A DNA stretch of 10,841 nucleotides, from positions 1 through 10,841 of the forward strand of contig JBBFLY010000083.1 in the NCBI GenBank assembly GCA_037478855.1, read 5' to 3'. A program made the translations under genes and the position numbers. The notes under the pieces are model-generated. The model searched no databases. It saw only the letters and a list, made by a program, of their open reading frames with translations, and had not been told where the DNA came from. The DNA is from Rhabdothermincola sp037478855. GTDB taxonomy: Bacteria; Actinomycetota; Acidimicrobiia; Acidimicrobiales; Acidimicrobilacustridaceae. Positions 6,170 through 10,841 of this stretch are shown piece by piece (within the stretch, counting starts at the first letter, position 1; every line of letters begins with the position of its first letter).

Positions 6170-8437
6170 TCACCCGGTTCGGGGTTCAGCGCCCGCTGGT
6201 GTCGCGACGACGGTCGTGGTGTACCGGTTGGTGGCCAGGACGCTGGCCGGGCTGTCGGGGTCGACCAGCTCGAGCCGCAGTGCCAGCTCACCCTCGGTGA
6301 CGGGCACGACTGTGTCGATCGTGCCCACGAACGAGCAGGCGTCGGCTGCGACCTCGCCCTGCCACCTCCAGCTCAGCGACGTCGGCACGCCGTTGCGATC
6401 CCTCCACTCCAGCTGCGCGTGGACCACCAGGTCGGTGAGCGCGATCCGCAGGTCACTGACCACGTGCACCCTCGCCCGGAGGGGCTCGCCGGGCTGCATC
6501 GAGCGGGGTGGGAGGTCTGCCACGACGATCAGCGGGCGGCAGGCCGCCACCAGGGCGTGGAAGCCGGCCTTGGGGTGTCGGTCGTGGTCAAGCACCGACC
6601 AGGTCACCGACGGGTAGCCGTCGGTGAAGCAGAACTGGGCGAACCCGCCGGTCGGCCGATACTTGAGGCGCCGCAGCGTCTCGATGTGGAGCTTGATGAG
6701 CTCGGCCTGGTAGCGCTGGGTGGCCTCGCGCCAGTCGTCGAAGGTGGGGTGTGCCGCGGGGGGCACGTAGCGGTCGAAGAACGGTTTCTGCAGGGCGTGC
6801 ACCCGCCAGGCCCGGTCCCAGTCCAGATCGGGCCATCGGTCGGGTTCGAGGAAGGCCGCGTCCGTCGGAACGGCTTGTGCGCCGAACTCTGTGACGAACC
6901 GGGCCAGCCGCGGCCACCATCGCAGCAGCCTGGGGAAGCTCCGGGCGTCTCCCATGTACCAGCCGAGGTACAGGTGCGTGTCGGTGCCGTCGAGCTGTGG
7001 TGGGTGGGGGAAGACCCCGCTGTGGGGCACCACCGGTCGAGAGCCGTCGCTCTTGGTGAGCACGGAGCTGATGGAGTGGTCGAGCACGCTGCGGTTCCAC
7101 GTGGGCAGCACCTGGGCAGCCACCGCTCGGGCGGCGATCCTGGCCCGGCGGCGAGGGTCGGCGACGGCGCTGGGCTCGACGTCGATGGCCATCGGCTCGT
7201 TGTGGCCACACCACACGACGATCGAGGCGTGGTGCCCGAGGAGGTCCACCGCTTCGCGCGCCTGACGCCGGGCCTGGCGGCGGACGCTCCTCGCGTACCC
7301 CCACTGCAGCGGGAGGTCCTGCCACAGCAGGACGCCCTGCTCATCGGCTGCGCGGTACAGCTCGGGGCGGCTGATGTGTCCGTGGACGCGCAGGAGGTCG
7401 AGTCCCGCCTCGCGCACCCGCGCCACGTCGTCGGCGAACAGTTCGGCGCTGGCTTCAGCGAGCGCGATGCGGTTCGGTCCCTGGTTGGTGCCCTTGAGGA
7501 ACAGGCGCTCGCCGTTGATGGAGAAGATCCAGTTGCGCAGCGCCACCCGCCGCATCCCCACGGTCCGGCGGATGTGATCGCTGCGCTCGTCGCCGACGAG
7601 CACCTCCACCTCGACGGTGTAGAGCGGCTGCTCGCCGAGGGACCACGGCCACCACAGCATGGGGTCGGGAACGGTGACCGTCCACTCGAGGCGGTTCTCG
7701 CCGGCCGCGACGGGCTGCTCCCGGACTAGCTCGACCGCCTCACGCCCGTGAGGGTCGGTCACCCGGGTTCGGATGGTGATCAGATCCGACCGGAGGGCAT
7801 CGAGGACGGTGCGCACGAAGACCGCCGCGGCGTCCTGGCGTGCGTCGCGGCAGAGGATCCGGTGGTGCCTGATGCGCACCGGTCCACTGGTCTCGATCCG
7901 GACGGGACGCCAGATCCCGCCGGGGTTCCAGTCCTGGTCGATGAGGTCCCAGTGCTGGAACACGCCGGTGAGGTTGCGCTTGCGGGTCCGATCGCGCTGC
8001 GGCGTGCACGCCACCTCCATCGCCAGCACGTGCTCCGAGCGGGCAGCGAGCTCGGCGGTCACCTCGAAGGTGTGGGGGAAGAAGTACCCCTCGGTGTCGC
8101 CGAGGTAGCTCCCGTCCAGCCAGACGTCGCTGGTGTAGAAGACGCCCTCGAGCACCAGCCAGTGGCGTGACTCCGCCGGCCAGTCCTCGGAGGTGGGCGC
8201 GCTGGCCTGCAGCTCGAAGCGGCGGCGCATGAGCAGTGGGCCGTCTGACCCGGCGAACGCGGGGCTCGATCGCCAGTGGCCGGGGACGGCGAGGTCCTCC
8301 CACCCGTCGTCCTCGAAGTCCGGATTCGGGTAGGTGCGGCGCAGCTCCTCGTCAGCGGTCATGGCCCGCCAGGTGCCGTCGAGCGATCTGCCGCGACGTC
8401 CGGCGAAGCCGCCGTCGGCTGCTCGTCCCCCATCCAT
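6170..8437 (-). CDS. glycoside hydrolase family 2 protein, beta-mannosidase type
   Basis: The 755-residue protein has the GH2 layout. First comes a sugar-binding jelly-roll domain (about 18-185, starting LDGTWR, with VPGHWR and DVWLDGSYLGDTEGYFFPHTF), then an immunoglobulin-like beta-sandwich (about 188-300). A TIM barrel follows (about 300-600, opening with NGERLFLKGTN and containing LLRVHGHISRPELY and VLLWQDLPLQWGY), and beta-rich C-terminal sequence ends it. The expected acid/base is E414 in WCGHNEP and the nucleophile is E517 in VTEFGAQAVP, so both catalytic glutamates are present. The motifs resemble beta-mannosidases (WxGxNE, EFGxQ) more than beta-galactosidases. It would hydrolyse beta-linked terminal mannose or a similar residue by a retaining mechanism. 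I see no signal peptide or membrane helix, so it probably acts in the cytoplasm on imported oligosaccharides, yet no transporter or sugar regulator is adjacent. Start ATG 8437 retains the canonical LDGTWR beginning; an internal ATG at codon 26 would remove it. Family sure; substrate tentative. Confidence 0.9.
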   Translation of the reverse strand: MDGGRAADGGFAGRRGRSLDGTWRAMTADEELRRTYPNPDFEDDGWEDLAVPGHWRSSPAFAGSDGPLLMRRRFELQASAPTSEDWPAESRHWLVLEGVFYTSDVWLDGSYLGDTEGYFFPHTFEVTAELAARSEHVLAMEVACTPQRDRTRKRNLTGVFQHWDLIDQDWNPGGIWRPVRIETSGPVRIRHHRILCRDARQDAAAVFVRTVLDALRSDLITIRTRVTDPHGREAVELVREQPVAAGENRLEWTVTVPDPMLWWPWSLGEQPLYTVEVEVLVGDERSDHIRRTVGMRRVALRNWIFSINGERLFLKGTNQGPNRIALAEASAELFADDVARVREAGLDLLRVHGHISRPELYRAADEQGVLLWQDLPLQWGYARSVRRQARRQAREAVDLLGHHASIVVWCGHNEPMAIDVEPSAVADPRRRARIAARAVAAQVLPTWNRSVLDHSISSVLTKSDGSRPVVPHSGVFPHPPQLDGTDTHLYLGWYMGDARSFPRLLRWWPRLARFVTEFGAQAVPTDAAFLEPDRWPDLDWDRAWRVHALQKPFFDRYVPPAAHPTFDDWREATQRYQAELIKLHIETLRRLKYRPTGGFAQFCFTDGYPSVTWSVLDHDRHPKAGFHALVAACRPLIVVADLPPRSMQPGEPLRARVHVVSDLRIALTDLVVHAQLEWRDRNGVPTSLSWRWQGEVAADACSFVGTIDTVVPVTEGELALRLELVDPDSPASVLATNRYTTTVVATPAGAEPRTG

Positions 8438-8446
8438 CGCCGCTCG

Positions 8447-8452
8447 ACGCTA
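8447..8452 (-). promoter_or_regulatory. putative -10 box of the GH2 gene
   Basis: TAGCGT on the minus strand lies 9 nt before ATG 8437, and no Shine-Dalgarno sequence fits between, so the mRNA would have a leader of 0-3 nt. The surrounding GGTAGCGTCG and AGCGGCG blocks recur upstream of sdhC. No -35 is evident. Confidence 0.4.
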
Positions 8453-8513
8453 CCGGACCTTCCCGTGCGCACTCCGGGCCGGCGCGCCCGGGAGCGCTTC
8501 GACAGGCATCTAC

Positions 8514-8519
8514 TAGAGT
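8514..8519 (+). promoter_or_regulatory. putative -10 box of the PAS-GGDEF gene
   Basis: TAGAGT, inside TACTAGAGT, is the only AT-richer patch in the 106-bp divergent gap. It would start transcription near 8526, leaving a leader of about 18 nt that includes the GAGG ribosome binding site. No -35 element is convincing. Confidence 0.3.
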
Positions 8520-8531
8520 GGCCGTTGACAA

Positions 8532-8537
8532 GAGGGG
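8532..8537 (+). promoter_or_regulatory. ribosome binding site that selects the GTG start at 8544
   Basis: GAGGGG (GAGG core 8532-8535) ends 8 nt before GTG 8544, an ideal spacing. It would overlap or abut the alternative in-frame GTG at 8538, which is therefore less likely. A TGA at 8526-8528 closes the frame upstream. Confidence 0.55.
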
Positions 8538-8543
8538 GTGGAC

Positions 8544-10841
8544 GTGGCCAGGTCGACCACCCACGTCGGGACCGGAGCAGGCGAGTCGCGGTCACTTGGA
8601 GCGTACGCGGGCGCCGATCGGGACGACCTCCCGCGGGCGGAGCTCGACTGGTTGCTCGAATCCTCGACCGAGGCGGTCGTCCTCGTCGATGGCCACGGGC
8701 TGGTCGCCTACGTGAGCCCCGCCTTCCGACGGCTGCTCGGCTTCGACGTCCGAGCCGTCATCGGTCGGTCCTTGGGCGCGCTGCTCGAGGAGGGCCTCAG
8801 CGAGCCGATCGACCGGGTGCCGTACGCCGCGGTCGCCGACGCCGACCGGAGCAGGACCACCGGGCGATCCGATGCACCGGTCGAGAGGTTCCTGGTCTTC
8901 CGAGACGCTGAAGGTCAGCGGTGCCCGCTCACCGCCAGGGTCTCACCCGGCTTTCCGGTCGGCGGTCGCACCTTCACCGCGGTGCGACTCTCAGCTGAGC
9001 GCGACGGGCGCCGCAAGATCGACGCGCTCGGTCACCGCCTGGCCTTCGAGGACCTGCTCGGCCGGCTCGCCTCAGCGTTCGTCCTCCTGCCCGCAGACGA
9101 GGTCGACGAGGGGATCGACCGGGCGCTTGCCGACATCGGCAGCTTCGCTGGGGTCGAGCGGGCCTACGTGTGCAGGGTCGACGACGAACGGGGGACGATC
9201 GAGAACACCCACGCCTGGTCGAGCCCGGCGTGGCCGAAGGCCGGTTCGCGTGCGGGGACCTTCGCCCAGAGCGATGTCCCGAGGTGGATGAGCACCCTCC
9301 GTGGGTTGGAGCCCGTGTACATCCCCCGGGTCGCGGACTTGGACGAGGGTTGGGCCAGGGAGCGGGCCCTGCTTCGCGCGCACGGCGTGCGCTCGGCGCT
9401 CGCGGTGCCGCTGGCCGACGAGGGACGGTTGATCGGGTTCATCGGCTTCGAGTCGATCGGTGTCGATCGACTCTGGTCTGACGACCACCTGGCGGTGCTG
9501 AGCTCGGCCGCCGGCATCATCTCCCAGGCCCTCGCTCGCGCCGCCGCGGAGCAGCGCTTCGTCAGCGCATTCACCGCTGCGCCGCTCGGCATGGCGCTGC
9601 ACAGCCCGGACGGCCGGCACCTCCAGGTGAACCGCACCTACTGCGAGCTGCTGGGACGCTCAGAGGACGAGCTCATCGGTCAGCCGGTGATCGCCGTGAT
9701 CCATCCCGACGATCAGGATGAGCTGCTCGACCGCTACTCCGACCTGCTCGCCGGGCGGAGGCAGAGGATCTCACACGAGCTGCGTGCCTGGCGCGGCGAC
9801 GGTGAGCTGGGGTGGTTCCGCGCCCACAGCGCGGCGGTGCGCTCCAAGGACGGGGTGCTCCGGTACCTGGTCACCCACCTCGAGGACATCACCGAGCGGC
9901 ATCGGCAGGAGGCGGAGCTGCGGCTCAGCGAGCAGCGCTACCGCACACTGGTCGAGAACTCGCCAGCGCTCGTCACCCGCTTCGATCGACAAGGGCGGAT
10001 GGTCTATGTGAGCCCCGCGATCTCGGAGCTGATCCCCGTCGACCCCGAGGAGCTCACGGGACGCACCAGCGCTGTGTTCACCGACGACGAGCAGGAGTAC
10101 CGGCAGTGGTTCGCAGCGCTTGAACGGGTCTTCGAGGGCGGGCAGCGACTCGACACCGAATGGGAGATCCAAGTCGGGAACGGGGTTCGCTGGTTCCAGA
10201 GCCGTGCGGTCCCAGAGTTCGGCCCCGACGGCGAGGTCGAGCACGTCCTGGTGATGAGCACGGACATCACCGCGGTCAAGCGCAGCGAGCGCGAGCTCGC
10301 CCACCGCGCCTTGCACGACCCGCTCACCGGGCTCCCCAACCGCGCGCTGTTGCTCAACCACCTCGAACTGGCGCTCGCGCAACGGAGCCGCAGCGGTAGG
10401 GAGCTGGCGGTGCTGTTCCTCGACCTCGACCGCTTCAAGGTCGTCAACGACTCGCTCGGTCACTCCGCGGGCGACGAGCTGCTGATCGCGGTCGGGCGCC
10501 GGATCGGTGAGGTGCTCCGCTCCGGTGACACCGTGGCCCGGCTCGGGGGGGACGAGTTCGTCGTCCTCCTGCCCGAGGTGGAGAGGGGCGACGAGGTCGT
10601 CGAGATCGCCGGGCGGGTGCTGCAGGCACTGCGTCACCCCGTCACCGTCGGGGAGGACGAGGTCTTCGCCACCGCCAGCATCGGGATCGCGCTTGCCTCT
10701 GGTGCTGCCGCCACGGGCGAGCCGGTCACCGCCGAGGGCCTGCTGCGTGACGCCGACGCCGCCATGTACCGGGCGAAGGTCCGTGGGCGGGACTGCTTCG
10801 AGGTCTTCGACGAGCAGATCCGGAACAGGGCGAGCGAGCGG
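8544..10841 (+). CDS. multi-sensor diguanylate cyclase PAS-GAF-PAS-PAS-GGDEF, 3' end missing
   Basis: The frame is open from GTG 8544 to the window edge (766 residues), without a stop. Domains in order are: a PAS domain (about 33-150, AVVLVDGHGLVAYVSPAF), a GAF domain (about 165-335, ending in a helical stretch), a PAS/PAC domain (about 336-455, HPDDQDELLDRY and HLEDITERHRQ), another PAS/PAC domain (about 460-582, STDITAVKRSE), and a GGDEF domain (about 585-755). The GGDEF domain looks catalytically intact: DPLTGLPNR, metal-binding D627 in LDLDRFKVVND, and RLGGDEF with GGDEF at 668-672. The product-inhibition site RxxD is present as R659-D662, five residues before GGDEF. The family makes cyclic di-GMP from two GTP. 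No signal peptide or transmembrane helix is seen, so it should sense a cytoplasmic cue such as redox state, gas or a small ligand. The residues after GGDEF resemble the linker of GGDEF-EAL proteins, so a phosphodiesterase domain probably follows. It is divergent from the GH2 gene. Confidence 0.93.
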   Translation, partial: MARSTTHVGTGAGESRSLGAYAGADRDDLPRAELDWLLESSTEAVVLVDGHGLVAYVSPAFRRLLGFDVRAVIGRSLGALLEEGLSEPIDRVPYAAVADADRSRTTGRSDAPVERFLVFRDAEGQRCPLTARVSPGFPVGGRTFTAVRLSAERDGRRKIDALGHRLAFEDLLGRLASAFVLLPADEVDEGIDRALADIGSFAGVERAYVCRVDDERGTIENTHAWSSPAWPKAGSRAGTFAQSDVPRWMSTLRGLEPVYIPRVADLDEGWARERALLRAHGVRSALAVPLADEGRLIGFIGFESIGVDRLWSDDHLAVLSSAAGIISQALARAAAEQRFVSAFTAAPLGMALHSPDGRHLQVNRTYCELLGRSEDELIGQPVIAVIHPDDQDELLDRYSDLLAGRRQRISHELRAWRGDGELGWFRAHSAAVRSKDGVLRYLVTHLEDITERHRQEAELRLSEQRYRTLVENSPALVTRFDRQGRMVYVSPAISELIPVDPEELTGRTSAVFTDDEQEYRQWFAALERVFEGGQRLDTEWEIQVGNGVRWFQSRAVPEFGPDGEVEHVLVMSTDITAVKRSERELAHRALHDPLTGLPNRALLLNHLELALAQRSRSGRELAVLFLDLDRFKVVNDSLGHSAGDELLIAVGRRIGEVLRSGDTVARLGGDEFVVLLPEVERGDEVVEIAGRVLQALRHPVTVGEDEVFATASIGIALASGAAATGEPVTAEGLLRDADAAMYRAKVRGRDCFEVFDEQIRNRASER

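Noticed and set aside
6419..7729. 436-codon open frame on the + strand inside the GH2 gene
   Set aside because: Opposite-strand shadow; the minus-strand GH2 gene has full-length family motifs and both catalytic glutamates, and this frame has no recognisable domain.
8276..8911. Alternative + strand open frames (8236-8715, 8276-8911) over the start of the PAS-GGDEF gene
   Set aside because: They begin inside the oppositely oriented GH2 gene and give arginine-rich translation without domain features; the PAS sequence is in the frame starting at 8544.
9771..10637. 288-codon open frame on the - strand inside the PAS-GGDEF gene
   Set aside because: It lies opposite the second and third PAS domains and GGDEF, which are clearly coding on the + strand; no motif or ribosome binding site was seen.

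Overview
The window is GC-rich and densely coded, with frequent GTG starts, short gaps between genes and several start codons lying directly behind a -10-like hexamer. Together with a succinate dehydrogenase operon in the order C-A-B, whose single membrane anchor resembles mycobacterial Sdh1, this points to an actinomycetotan chromosome. An Acidimicrobiia-like lineage is my guess and the sequence does not prove it. I see no tRNA, rRNA, insertion sequence, CRISPR array, phage gene or plasmid gene. This looks like ordinary chromosomal core and near-core DNA.

Layout. (1) Bases 1-690, + strand: the 3' part of a DUF7064/7065-like protein of unknown function, cut by the window edge. (2) 755-1429, +: a DedA-family membrane protein. 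(3) 1456-2358, -: a DUF368-family membrane protein, convergent with the DedA gene and 26 bp from it. DedA and DUF368 are the two protein families reported to recycle undecaprenyl phosphate across the cytoplasmic membrane, so their adjacency is the most suggestive functional association here. (4) 2359-2511: a 153-bp gap holding the probable DUF368 promoter; I could not find a convincing terminator for the sdh operon in it. (5) 6021 down to 2512, -: sdhC-sdhA-sdhB with 19 and 23 bp gaps, each gene with a good Shine-Dalgarno sequence. It encodes a di-heme-type succinate:quinone oxidoreductase joining the TCA cycle to the quinone pool. Its upstream region (6022-6169) holds a putative -10, a 13-bp palindrome and a leader hairpin. 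(6) 8437 down to 6170, -: a family 2 glycoside hydrolase of beta-mannosidase type, apparently cytoplasmic. (7) 8544 to the window end, +: a soluble multi-sensor PAS-GAF-PAS-PAS-GGDEF protein, divergent from the hydrolase gene and cut by the window edge, probably continuing into an EAL domain.

Functionally these are separate modules: envelope lipid-carrier recycling (DedA, DUF368), respiration (sdhCAB), glycan breakdown (GH2) and cyclic-di-GMP signalling. Two points deserve attention: the convergent pair of candidate undecaprenyl-phosphate translocases, and a repeated -10/start arrangement that suggests leaderless mRNAs for the monocistronic genes while the sdh operon uses Shine-Dalgarno initiation. 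I found no clear sign of a wholly new system.
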